The position numbers were made by a program, and so were the translations under genes. Shown here piece by piece: positions 47,013-58,345 of a stretch of 64,000 nucleotides of DNA (positions within the stretch are counted from its first letter, which is position 1; the number at the start of each line of letters is the position of its first letter). Under the pieces are notes generated by a model. The model worked only from the letters and a program-made list of their open reading frames with translations, had not been told where the DNA came from and made no database searches. The stretch is from Hybos culiciformis (taxonomy: Eukaryota > Arthropoda > Insecta > Diptera > Hybotidae): the NCBI GenBank assembly GCA_964007475.1, contig OZ023273.1, forward strand, positions 19,729,922-19,793,921. Reading direction: 5' to 3'.

Positions 47013-48436
47013 TTAAATTAACTGCGCACTTTTATCCATTATTAACTTCGAAATTAATTTATAAGGTACAATATGTTGGGAATTAGCTGTTAAATCCACT
47101 TCTTCATCATCTATACCGACAACAACGGCGGAAACTAAAAGAAACATAAAAATTGTAACATCACTGCCAAATATGAGGCGATTTTTCTCTTTACCTGATG
47201 TTTTCGCTTTTAAAAATACGTGACTCATTAAGTTTGGTTGAATTATTCTCTGTTGTAATTCAGATCTTTGTAAACTTGGTAAATATTGAAAAGCAATTCG
47301 ATTAAATAAATCTTCGGAATTTTTCAAAAAATCTTTAGCAAATTTAGTTTCACCATCAGATAAACGTTTCTCCTCATGTTCTGTTTCTTCGTTAAGGATA
47401 TGTTGAGTGAATGTTTCAATTTTTTTTAAGCGACATCTTAAATATGAAGCAATTATAAAATTTATTCTCTCTAATTCCATTCTATGAACAATTGAACGAA
47501 AATCATTTTTATTTAATTCCAACATATTTTGTTGCATATGAGTAACTTGCTCCAACATCAAATTTAACATATCCGTTTCATGTTTTAAAATTTCAGGCGA
47601 CAGTTTTTCGTTAAGCCAAGCATTTTGAAGATTTTCCAGAACCTAAAAAAAAACAAAATACCTAATTATGAATCTAATAAATTAATAAAAAAAAAAAAAA
47701 TTCAAACAAGCAAATTTCTTATTAGTACTTTATTTAATCGAGCAAAAAAAAAAATTTCCCATACAAAATGTATAAAAACTTTGGGGGGCCCTATCTCCGA
47801 AACGGGGCCTTTGCCCCAAGAACTGATTTCAGTTTTGGAAGTTTGGGCACCGCCTCTACCACCCCTCCAAGTTTCAGCCCATTCTGAGTGGTTCAAGGAA
47901 ACGGCACTTTAGCCAATAATTTTGTTAAGATTTATGTTTAACTTCTAAATCATATGTAGGTATCAAGGCATGTCAAAATAGTTAATGCTTCGCGATTTCC
48001 ATCTTGGATATTTAAAGACAAATAAGTAGGTACCTACTTAGGTAAGTAATTAAATTTAATGATCCTCACAATTGATTTTTTCTAGACTGGGTCAACAAAA
48101 CTTTCTAATACTGACAATACTAAAGATCAGAATAGGGTTGTGCCTTAATCATCACTAGAAACTACCAACACTGAATTGCAAGATTGATGAGATTTGTTTA
48201 TTTTATTTTATAATAATCAAATCAACATGCTTTTCTACCAACTATCTCAATTCTCATCTCTTTTCTACATTCCAGCAACAAACCAAAGATCTAAGGTACC
48301 TATATAAAATATAATGCACCAAAAAACAAATCAACCAAAATAAAATTTTATTTATAAACAAAATAAATACTTTTTGTGCTGTTATATATTCATCTTCTCC
48401 ATCTAAATTATCCAATAATTGGTTTTCAGTTGCCAT
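47013..48436 (-). CDS. Sld5: DNA replication complex GINS protein SLD5 (GINS4)
   Basis: Exons 48371-48436, 47195-47642 and 47013-47134 join in phase to about 211 residues (human 223). Exon 2 opens VLENLQNAWLNEKLSPEILKH, equivalent to the LEEAWMNEKFAPELL block, followed by a helical region MEQVTHMQQN-type (LMLEQVTHMQQNM), MELERINFIIASYLRCRLKKIE and LPSLQRSELQQRIIQPNL-x-HVF. Exon 3 is the C-terminal B-domain, SQHIVPYKLISKLIMDKSAQLI. GINS is part of the CMG replicative helicase with Cdc45 and MCM2-7. The last intron (47135-47194) is exactly 60 bp with no stop in frame, so retaining it would give a 231-residue form. Intron 1 contains a half foldback element. Divergent from SCYL2. Confidence 0.95.
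47739..47914. mobile_element. Single arm of the GGCTAAAGTGCC foldback family in Sld5 intron 1
   Basis: From CGAGCAAAAAA to GGAAACGGCACTTTAGCC it matches one arm of the element at 16165-16736, including CATACAAAATGTAT, GGGGCC, CTGATTTCAGTTTTGGAAG and CCTCCAAGTTTCAG. The opposite arm and the GC-rich core are absent. No duplication is visible. Confidence 0.8.
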
Positions 48437-48818
48437 TTATAATTTATTAAAAATAATAAATCTCCTAAATTAATAAATTAAAATTAATAAATAATAAACT
48501 AATTTTTATTTTTTGCGCCAAGAAGAACAAATGTTGCCGTTTGATTTTTTTGAAAAAGTGATAAAAAAGTTTTTAGCCTTTTTTATATGGTGTTAAAAAT
48601 AAAAACGGCGTTATAATTTATGCAAAAACATAAGACCTTCTCCCGGAAAAAAAAAAATTATGAATTTGAAATTCTTCATTTAAAATTCCTAATGTATTTT
48701 AAAATTGTTTAAGTTTTTGCAGTGCGACTGGTGTTGAACAGTTTTCATCACTATTATTATATACAATTTCATATAATTTAACTTTTACACATAATTCTCG
48801 GAACAGTTCTTCTGAGAT

Positions 48819-50124
48819 GGGGGTTGGACATTTGTCCGCGGGACATTTGTCCGCGATTTGTTTTTGTATCGCGGACATAAAAATGACATTTGTCCGCGAT
48901 TCAAAATGTCTTGTCCGCCGCGGACAAATGACATTTTCCAAAATGTCATTTGTCCGCGATAAAAATTAATCGCGGACAAATGACATTTTGCAAAATGACA
49001 TTTGTCCGCTAAAAATCTGAAAAATCAATCGCGGACAAATGACATTTTGCAAAATGACATTTGTCCGCTAAAAATTTAAAAAATCAATCGCGGACAAATG
49101 ACATTTTGCAAAATGACATTTGTCCGCTAAAAATTAAAAAAAGCAATCGCGGACAAATGACATTTTGGAAAATGACATATGTCCGCTAAAAATTTGAGGC
49201 TAAAGTGCAGATGACGTGAACCAATCAGAATCGGCACAACAAGAGAGGGTGGTGGGGGGCGGCGGGCGGGCGGGTGGACTGGTGGTTGGTCAGTGGGATT
49301 TGCGGCGTCAGCCGCAAATCCCACTGACCAACCACCAGTCCACCCGCCCGCCCGCCGCCCCCCACCACCCTCTCTTTAAGGGGCAAATCGGGCAAAAAAA
49401 AAAAAATTGCATATACAAAATGTATGAACAATTTGGGGGGACTCTACCCCTCTTCCCTTTTCCAAGCTTCAGACGATTCTGAGTGGTTCACGTAATCTGC
49501 AGTATCTCCAAAATTGAAAAATCAATCGCGGACAAATGACATATTGCAAAATGACATTTGTCCGCTAACAAAACTGAAAAATCAATCGCGGAGAAATGAC
49601 ATTTTGCAAAATGACATTTGTCCGCTAAAAATTAAAAATTTCAATCGCGGACAAATGACATTTTGCAAAATGACATTTGTCCGCTTAAAATTCGAAAAAT
49701 CAATCGCGGACAAATGACATTTTGCAAAATGACATTTGTCCGCTAACAAAACTGAAAAATCAATCGCGGAGAAATGACATTTTGCAAAATGACATTTGTC
49801 CGCTAAAAATTAAAAATTTCAATCGCGGACAAATGACATTTTGCAAAATGACATTTGTCCGCTTAAAATTCGAAAAATCAATCGCGGACAAATGACATTT
49901 TGCAAAATGACATTTGTCCGCTAAAGTTAGAAAATTCAATCGCGGACAAATGTCATTTTGCAAAATGTCATTTGTCCGCTAATTTTGGGACATTTGTCCG
50001 CGGCGGACAAATGTCATTTTACAATCGCGGACAAATGGCATTTTGCAAAATGACATTTGTCCGCGAAGTTTTCCATACAAATTTCATCGCGGACAAATGT
50101 CCCGCGGACAAATGTCACGGCGCC
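48819..50124. mobile_element. Palindrome-array element, copy 3 (largest, composite)
   Basis: Flanked by a perfect 9-bp duplication TTCTGAGAT (48810-48818, 50125-50133). Same termini as copies 1 and 2 and the same order of array units, with an internal duplication of a three-unit block (about 49560-49740 repeated at 49740-49920). A GC-rich foldback lies inside at 49198-49509. It occupies most of the 2-kb divergent interval between Sld5 and SCYL2, so the SCYL2 promoter is confined to about 390 bp (50125-50514) unless the element contributes. Confidence 0.88.
49198..49509. mobile_element. Nested GC-rich foldback element (complete)
   Basis: 312 bp from GGCTAAAGTGCAGATGACG to CTGCAGTATCTCC, flanked by AAATTTGA and AAAATTGA (7 of 8 bases alike). 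The core is a palindrome of GGCGGGCGGGCGGG and TGGTTGGTCAGTGGGATTTG about a centre near 49305. Tips and core relate it to the 572-bp element at 16165. Confidence 0.8.
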
Positions 50125-50514
50125 TTCTGAGATTACCTCCAGTCCTCCATGTATAAAAATAATTATGTCGCTGTCCATGTCTCTTAAAAAATGTTTACCA
50201 CCACTCACTGTCACCAACCAGTGGGTGCTCAAAAAGCGATTTTGTTCACTGGGTGACGTTCGTGAATATATTAAAAAAAAAAAAAAAATTGAGATTGGAA
50301 ATAGTTTTTAATAATTTTAATTATTTTAAGAATATTTATAACAATTTAAATAATTTTAATTTATTTTAATACTAATTTATTTATATAAAAAAAATTTAAT
50401 CACTATCACAATTCTACCAAATTCAGCAATAAAATAAAAGATTAAGAGTAGAAGGAAAATTTTTATAATATTTTGATCGTCATCTCTGAATCATAAATTA
50501 TTTATCTAAATAAT

Positions 50515-53500
50515 ATGGAAGTTTTCAATAAATTTTATTCATCAGTAAGCTCCACTGTTCACACTACAGTTTCTAATATTAATCAAATTTTACCAGGAAA
50601 TCCAATCACGAGAGAGTAAGTTTTAATAAAAAGAATCCATCTGTTTCAATCCCTTCCTTCTTTTCTTTCTAACTTCATCCGTGAATACAGATGCCCACCT
50701 TCATTTAATTTACGTGCGTGAAAGAAGTGTTGTCTATTTGCTTCAATTTTATTTTTATTTATAAGAAAATAGTTCCCATTACCAACTTCTAAAAAAATTG
50801 GCCTGCGATTTGGGCAAATTCGCTCAAAAGTTTAATTTTGGTTTCTGCATTTTCAAAATAAATAAAAGTAGTTCTTCATATGGTATCATATCGAGAGTAG
50901 GTATTTTCTTTCACTTTCTACTGGTTTTTCATTAGCACCTTTTACTGACCCTATCAAAGTAAGAAGGTCATTTACCTATTTGATTTTTTTTCACTTTTTT
51001 TCACTTTTAGATACGAAATTCAAAATTTAACTGGAAATTTTGGGATTGGTGGAATATGGAAAGTTCACAATGGTTATAAAAAATCAACTAAAGAATCAGT
51101 TTCAATATTTATTTTAGAAAAAAATAAATTAGAGAAATATAATAAAACGGATAGAGAAATTATTTTAAATAACATTCGAAAAGGAATAACACAGCAAACG
51201 AAGATTCGACATCCAAATTTTCTGACAATTCAGCATCAAATGGAGGAAAGTAGTATGTAACATGTTTTTTATTAAAATTGAACTTACGCAAACTTCAAAT
51301 ACCTATTTAAATTTTTATTACTAATAATATTTTCACCAAAACATAGATAAAAAAATCGATTGTTCTTAACTTCTATTTCGTAGTCAAAGATAACATACAT
51401 TTTTTTTTAGTTGTATAAATTTTTATATTATTAAAATTTTTTTTAAATATAAATGTATTTGTGTATTTTAGGAGATAGTCTTTGCTTTGCCACTGAGCCA
51501 GTTTGGTCTAATCTAAGAGATTTGATAAGTAATAATAATTCTAAGAATGAACCAACAAAATTGTATGACATGGAAATTAAACATGGCTTAATAAATTTAT
51601 GCGAAGGTTTAATATTTTTACATAATGACATGAAAATTTTACATAGGAATTTAATACCAGAAAATATTATAATAAATGTACAAAGACAATGGAAAATATT
51701 TGGACTCGAGTTTTGTTTGCTTGGTACACAAAATTCTGATGGATCCACAATTTGGCAGTTGCCTGATTTGCATTACAATAATATAAAAGACTCTCTTTTT
51801 CAACCTCAATTGGAGTGGTTTCCACCTGAGATTTCATTAAATTCTTCTATTTATGAAGAAAGTGATATGTATCTTCTAGGTAATTAAAATTATTTCAATT
51901 CATGCTATCTTATTAAAGTTTTGCAAGTAAATTAAGCTCATAGTTATTACTGTTAAAATTGGCTGCACCAATTTTAACAGTAATAAGAAAACGAATAGGG
52001 CCGTTCTTTCGGTCCAACAGTCTTTTAACATGATTTACATCATATTTTAGTAAAATTGGTCAAGCTTTTTCGGTGGAGTTGACAAACTATTATATTTTTT
52101 TTAGGTATTCTTATATATAGCATTTACTCAAATGGAAAAACGTTAAAATCTTTTGCGAATAACTATAAAACTTATGAACAGTTTTGTACAGATTTAAACA
52201 AAGGAATTTATCCCAGTTTTGATTACATTCCAGCAATTTTTTTTAATGATTATAAACGATTGTTACATCCTAGCCCACAACAAAGAATGAAATTAGAAGA
52301 ATTTTGTAAGGTAATCTATAAATATTATATATAAATATTCTTTTTTATTATTTTTATAATATTTATTTGTACACATTAGATTCAATTTTTTAACGATGTT
52401 GGAGTTCAAACGCTGGTCTATTTTGATTCATTATATCAATGGGATAATCTACAAAAATCAAAATTCTACAAAGGTCTGAATGATTTAATATTATCATTCC
52501 CACATGAGATAAATATTCATTCAATAATTCCAAATTTGGTGAAAGAGTTTATAAATCCACAAATGGTTCCATTTGTTTTGCCAAATGTATTTTTAATAAT
52601 GAAGAAATCACAATCTAATGAATATGTTAAATACATTATGCCATATTTAAATCCAGTAATGAAAATTCAGGAACCTATTCAAATTCCATACATTCTTATG
52701 CAAAATATTGATTTACTTTTAAAGTTAACTCCAGAATCAGAAGTTAAATCTAATTTATTACCAATGTTGTATCGACTATTGGAATGTAATAATTTACAAC
52801 TTCAAGAAATGTGTCTTAATATTATTCCAGACATATCAAAATCAATTGATTATAATTCAATGAAAAATAATTTAATTCCTAAAATTGAGAATTTATGTAC
52901 CAAAAGTGAAAGCAGCATATCAACTACTGTTAAATGTCTTGTATGCATTGGAAAATTACTAGACAAATTAGATAAATGGCTTATAAATGATGATATATTA
53001 CCATTTCTATGTAAAATTAGAAATAGAGATCCAGCAGTTTTAATGGCGATTATTGGTAAGTATCGACGTTAAAAATTAATTATAGTATCTATTGATTCAT
53101 CGATTTCTATACGAATACATAAAAATGTTTTTTTTTCATTTTCGAATTGTGATATCTTTATTGTGATATTTTTATCTTTTCATCTTATGCAAGTTCTATA
53201 CAAATACATAATCAATTAAAAAATTAATTTTTTTTCATTTTCGAATTGTAATAGCTCTAAAACTAAGCGAGGTATCGAACATTTTAATTTCTATCCTTTC
53301 TTCTTATTTCGTCTAGTTCTACGAGATAACGTCATCAAATCCAATCATCATAGTATCAAATCCAATTAGTATTTAATTATTATAATTAGTGCTCTTCTAT
53401 CAAATAAAAATCAAATAGTCGAAACAATATTTTAGGCATCTGTTAAAATTATTATCTGATCGAAAAATAATAATTTTTTTTGTTTAGGTATTTATAAGAT

Positions 53501-54272
53501 AGCTTTTCAGAATCCAAAATTAGGTATAACTAAAGATGTGATAGCATTGAAAATAATTCCTTTCATGATGCCAATGTGTATAGAAGATAAGTTGAACATT
53601 ACACAATTTAATGTAGTTTTAAATTTACTAAAAGAAATGATAAACAAAGTGGAAAATGAACAGCGCATCAAAATCCAACAGCTCAGTAATTCGCAAATTA
53701 ATTTAAATAGGTAAAATTTTGGTTTCCACAATTAAATTTTATTTTCATCGACTAAATTTTAATAACGAATCGTATTTTTCAGCAACTCGCTTTCTTCCAT
53801 AAATGATTTGCAAAATGACATTGTCCTGGATACTACAATACCATTTAATAATTGCACTATAACACCGACAACATTAATAACCAGCAACAAAACCGAAACG
53901 TAAGTATCTGTATGTCGTCTATGCATAATTAATTTTTATCAATTTTTTTGTACTCCTTTAAGGATAAATCCAATAAAAAAATCATTATCCGAAGATCCAT
54001 TCAAGTCTGTGAAGACAGAAACATCCCAAATTATGACAAATTATAATTTTCCAAAAGCAGCTTCTGGTTATAATTTAACCACGACAAAAGCATCAACTTA
54101 TTTTCTTCAAGAGATGGATCAACCGTTTACTGACAACAAAACATCGAACAAGTCCCAATCTTCAATGAATTCAATGATCTTAAAACCGGAATTAAAAAAA
54201 ATCGATTCTCAAAACAATAATTCTAATTCGATTCAACTTTCGCAACAAGATATTTTAGATTTTTTGAAATAG
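50515..54272 (+). CDS. SCYL2: SCY1-like protein 2 (pseudokinase, clathrin-coat associated)
   Basis: Eight exons join in phase: 50515-50615, 51011-51252, 51472-51879, 52105-52310, 52380-53055, 53488-53710, 53783-53899 and 53963-54272, giving about 760 residues (human 929). The N-terminus MEVFNKFYSSVSSTVHTTVS and ITREYEIQNL match the SCYL2 start; EESRDSLCFATEPVW is diagnostic. In the kinase fold the catalytic HRD is HRN (ILHRNLIPENI) and DFG is replaced (KIFGLEFC), so it is a pseudokinase. From about residue 320 an alpha-helical HEAT-like region follows (VPFVLPNVFLIM; LLPMLYRLLECN). The C-terminus is Ser/Asn-rich and contains SEDPFKS. SCYL2/CVAK104 works in clathrin traffic between trans-Golgi and endosomes. 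Candidate poly(A) signal at 54290-54295. Convergent with TIM44. Confidence 0.95.
51944..51986. repeat. Perfect short hairpin in SCYL2 intron 3
   Basis: TTATTACTGTTAAAATTGG and CCAATTTTAACAGTAATAA are exact inverse copies around a 5-base loop. Too small and too perfect for a usual miRNA precursor; possibly the tips of a MITE that lost its centre. Confidence 0.75.
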
Positions 54273-55467
54273 TTTATTATGGTGTTTAAAATAAAATTTT
54301 GAATTAAGTGCATAAAGATGAGTTTGCTTTTTAATTTGTTGAGTTTACAAAAACATTATTTACGATTAGTTATAAATTAATGATAAAACCAGTATTTTAC
54401 TTATTAAATAAAATTATTTTAAATTCAGTTATTTATAAAAAAAATTATCTAAATTTGTATTATTTCAAAGGCGCGCAGCGCAAGTATGCATTTAATTTAT
54501 TCATCAGTTAATTCAATATATAATCCTTTATTTTTTTTGTAACAATGAGACTCAAGATTTCGTAATTTAAGATAAAATAAAATCTTGAAAATAGTTAAAA
54601 CGATTTCAGTTATATTATAAGCATCATTTTCAATGAAGCAATAAAAAAACCATTTCAGAATTGAAACAATACATACTAATTAAAATAGTAATTATATTTA
54701 TCTCGTCTTCTCGAAGTTTTTAATCTATTTTTCTTCCTTAAGATTTTGTACAAAGTCACTATTAAAAATATAAAGTTATAAAAATTGATATGTGTACAGT
54801 ATCGCCAATACACCCCAACTTCTATATGAATATGAAAATTTCTTCAGTTTTCGAAAGTTTTACATATTTTTAATCTAGACAAAGTAATCCATGCACACTT
54901 TATATGTAATACGTGTTTTACACATTTCTTTTTTCATAGCTTTTTTCACTCTTTTCTGAACAAAAACGTCACAAACCAAAAAAAAAGTAGTTGTATTATT
55001 TTTCAAAATTTTCAAATATGTCCAAAAGCTAATGAAAAACGGTTCAGGTAACTTTTTGTATGAATGAAAAAAATAGGAATAACTTTTTTTTTTGTTTTTG
55101 ATGAAAAAAGGCATGAAAAAAGAAATGTATAAAACAGGTATAAAGTAAACAATTTTGAGAAACAATTATTTTCCAAAAGTTCAAAATGGTAAAATTATTG
55201 CCATTTCAAATTGCATTACTGATTATTTTTCTCAAAATTGAACTTATAATCTTTTAAATTGTGTTAATGGTTCATCTAAATGAGAAAAATAAAAGTTAAG
55301 AAAAGTAAAAAAAAATTGCAATTATTGAAATTGAAGTAAAGGTGTGAATTAATTTAATATATTGGAGATACGGCATACATAATCCCATTTAAAAATTATA
55401 TTGCATTTTTAATTTTATTATTTCTAACAAAAAAAAAATATTTTAACACAATAATTTTCTTGCAATA
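54273..55467. other. Convergent 3' region SCYL2 / TIM44
   Basis: 1.2 kb, AT-rich, holding the SCYL2 poly(A) candidate (54290-54295) and the TIM44 candidate on the minus strand (TTTATT at 55414-55419). No gene recognised. Confidence 0.5.
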
Positions 55468-57105
55468 TTAAACAAATTGTTCTTGACTACTTGCGGATAA
55501 TTCCATTAATCTCCATGCTGATTTTGGATTCAATTCATTAGGATCTCTACACAGTACCCACACGTAATTCACTCTCATCACTTTTTCTGGATCACCTTCT
55601 ATCACTTTCTTGGTTCGATCTCGTACACACATAATTTGTTGAGTTTGGAAAGTTATTATCAGAACTGGACCCTGTTCCATGACTTTACCCATTGCTAAGT
55701 CAACATTTTCGATATCCAGGATTTTAGAATCTAATGCGTAACCTGCTTTAATTGCTTGACTAATTGGAGTTGCAATAACATTGTAAGTTCCCTCGAAGCA
55801 CCAATCTTTTAAAATTTCTAAATTACCGCGTATCATAGCTTCTAATATATTTGGTATGATGTCTATTTCACAATCTCTTAAAAATTGTTTTTGATCAAAA
55901 TTTGGATCTATTTTACATATTTCAGTTAACGTTTCTGATAACTCAGTTTTTGAAAATAAATTCCCCATGATATCAGAGACTTTATCTGTTAACAAACGAG
56001 ACGCTCGTATTACTGGATTTTCAGATTCTTCATATTTTATTTTCCAATCCAATACTTTATTAACATAAGCATTATTATTTTTAAAAGCTTCCCATGATTG
56101 ATAAAATTTTGAATCTTTGTGTAATTCAACACCAGTAGCATCTAAGTTTGGTTCTAATGTTTTGCTATCTTTAAATATGTCAGTTTCTACACGTTTTCGT
56201 AATTTTTCGGGTGTTCGATAAACTCTTCCATGCATACTCTGTGAGTTTAATTCTTGTTTTATAACTTTTGTTGTTTCTGATATTGTTTGAAATGCTCCAG
56301 TTTTTTCTAAATGTTCTTTAGTGTCTGATATGGCATCGGAAACTCCTTTTGCAGATTTATGAATTTCTTCACCAATTTGTGATGCTTTTTTCGCTATATT
56401 TGTTTTGCTTACATCTTCCATCACATCATGAACCTAAAAAATTTAAATGAGAATGTGGGTACATATTTAAATGGATAAAAAAAAAAAAGTATAACTAAAA
56501 ATTTTTTTTGAAGTCATCCTCCTATCTACTAAAAAAAAATTCTAATTTTAAATATGTCCTAAAAAGCAAGAAAGTGTTTACCTACCTAACTTCTTATTTA
56601 TGAAATTATTTTCGAATTTAAGAATTGTTACAAAGATCTACTTAATTAATCCAAAAACCTTATTATGAAATTTGGAGATATCTGTACACATGCACATACT
56701 ACACATCATTGATCGGTGGGTAAGGTAAAAATAAAAAAAAAAAATTGTTGGATAACTGGGATATATAATAGGTATATCTATTCAGTACCCAACTAATTAA
56801 ATAAGTATTTAACCAACCTTATCTTTAATAATTCCTATTTTTTCTTTAACAATGTCAGAACTTTTATGAGCTTCAGATTCGACTGCATTGAATTTTTGCC
56901 TGGCAGATTTTAAAGCATCAGATTGTTCAAGTTTTTGTGCTTCTTCTCTGAATTTCTGAATATTATCTTTCATTTCTTTATTTTTTGCTACTTCTTGTTT
57001 AATATTATCAATAAATTGTGATAAAAATCCAGGCCTTTTATTTGAATAAAAACGTGTAAAATTACTGGCCGATCCATATTCTCTGAATTTAACTAATTTT
57101 AACAT
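55468..57105 (-). CDS. Tim44: Mitochondrial import inner membrane translocase subunit TIM44
   Basis: Coding exons 56818-57105 and 55468-56433 join in phase to about 417 residues. I chose ATG 57105: it starts an Arg/Lys/Ser-rich presequence (MLKLVKFREYGSASNFTRFY) and lies just inside an exon whose acceptor is at 57121-57123 (TTTCAG). A Lys/Glu-rich helical region follows (KQEVAKNKEMKDNIQKF), and the C-terminal Tim44 domain starts about residue 210: KFYQSWEAFKNNNAYVNKVLDWK, NPVIRASRLLTDKVSDIMG, FLRDCEIDIIPNILEAMIRG, LKDWCFEGTYN, GPVLIITFQTQQIMCVRDR. TIM44 anchors mtHsp70 to the TIM23 channel at the matrix side. A 5' exon ending at 57241 is inferred and would carry a short upstream reading frame. 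Confidence 0.96.
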
Positions 57106-57941
57106 TGAACTAGCTCGAAGCTGAAACAAAATGAGAAAAAAAAAATAAATTGGTTTATGGTTTGTTAAAATATAGGCACGTAAAAAAGGTAAGGTAAGGT
57201 GTCTGCACTCTCTGTATTAACAGAAAATATAAATATTTACCCACCATTATTGAATAATTTATTTATTATTTGTTGTTTAATATTTTTCTACTTTTAATTA
57301 ACATTTGTAAGCTACTTTCTTTTATTTTTCAATTAATATTAAATTAATCAAAATTAAAAAAAATAATTATCTAATAACAAACAAATGAATGAAATAAGTC
57401 CGCATGAAGATGATGTTTTTTTCGTTTTTGAGTTGACAGAAAAGAAATGTCAGTATGTCAATGCCGAAAAATATAGCTACCTGTAAATAAAAAATATTCA
57501 CAATGATAATATAAAATCATAGAAATAAAGAAATGGATTGGCTTCACAAAGAGCACATTTCAAAAATTACAATAATGGGTCTATTTACATTTTAATGTAC
57601 ATAAGTATATTCTTCTTCAGTCACAGTTTTGTTTTTAAACTTAAATTTTAATCTGTTATCTTTTACATAGGTACTTAAATGATTTTATTTCTAAATGAGT
57701 GCGAAAGAACTTAATTAAATATGTTAATTCAGCTATTTATTTCTCCAATTTAGTTTGAAGTAAATTTTATTCTTGATTTCCGTTGATAAAAAAAATTCTC
57801 CGCCTCCGTTTCAATTTTTTTTTGTTGAGGAGCGAGTGTGCTACAAGAATGAGTTAAAAGGTGTGTTTTAAATTAAACATCCTGTTTCTGAATTTATATA
57901 ATTAATTTTGCAGAACTCCCCATGCAAATGTCTGTAGGAGG

Positions 57942-58186
57942 CAGTGCTGCCAGACGGGCTATTTCATGGCAACTAAACCCATCGAAAAGCCATTAACTTT
58001 TGGAACTTAATGAGAAGCAAAGAATTGGCCATTTCTAATTATCAGTTTAAAAATTTAAAAAAAATTTCTCCCTTTCACTATAAGCATATTTTGGCCATTA
58101 TGCCATATTTAAAAAATAATTTAATGGCATTTGGTCAATTTTTGGTGCAGTTTTGGCCGCCAGGGGAAAAAAAGCTGGTAACACTG
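57942..58186. mobile_element. 245-bp hAT-type MITE between TIM44 and nanos
   Basis: The termini CAGTGCTGCCAG and CTGGTAACACTG are inverted. GTAGGAGG and ATAGGAGA (6 of 8 alike) flank it. It ends about 160 bp upstream of the nanos start codon. The open frame across it is not a gene. The rest of the divergent interval (57248-57941) shows nothing recognisable. Confidence 0.7.
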
Positions 58187-58345
58187 ATAGGAGAAACACA
58201 AAATCCGTTATTGTGTTTCTGAGAATTATTATAATTTTGTGTTTTTATAATTATTTTTTTTTTAAGTTTATATATTAAATATTTTTTTTAATTTCATTTT
58301 AATTTTTTGTGTAAATGTAACAACCTATTTTCTCACATATTAAAA

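Noticed and set aside
48819..50124. CRISPR-like array (regular repeats and spacers)
   Set aside because: The spacers are near-identical AT-rich words, the units are palindromic, the unit is bounded by transposon ends with a target duplication, and the genome is eukaryotic.
51443..51748. 101-codon minus-strand frame opposite SCYL2 exon 3
   Set aside because: It is the antisense shadow of a well-matched SCYL2 exon.
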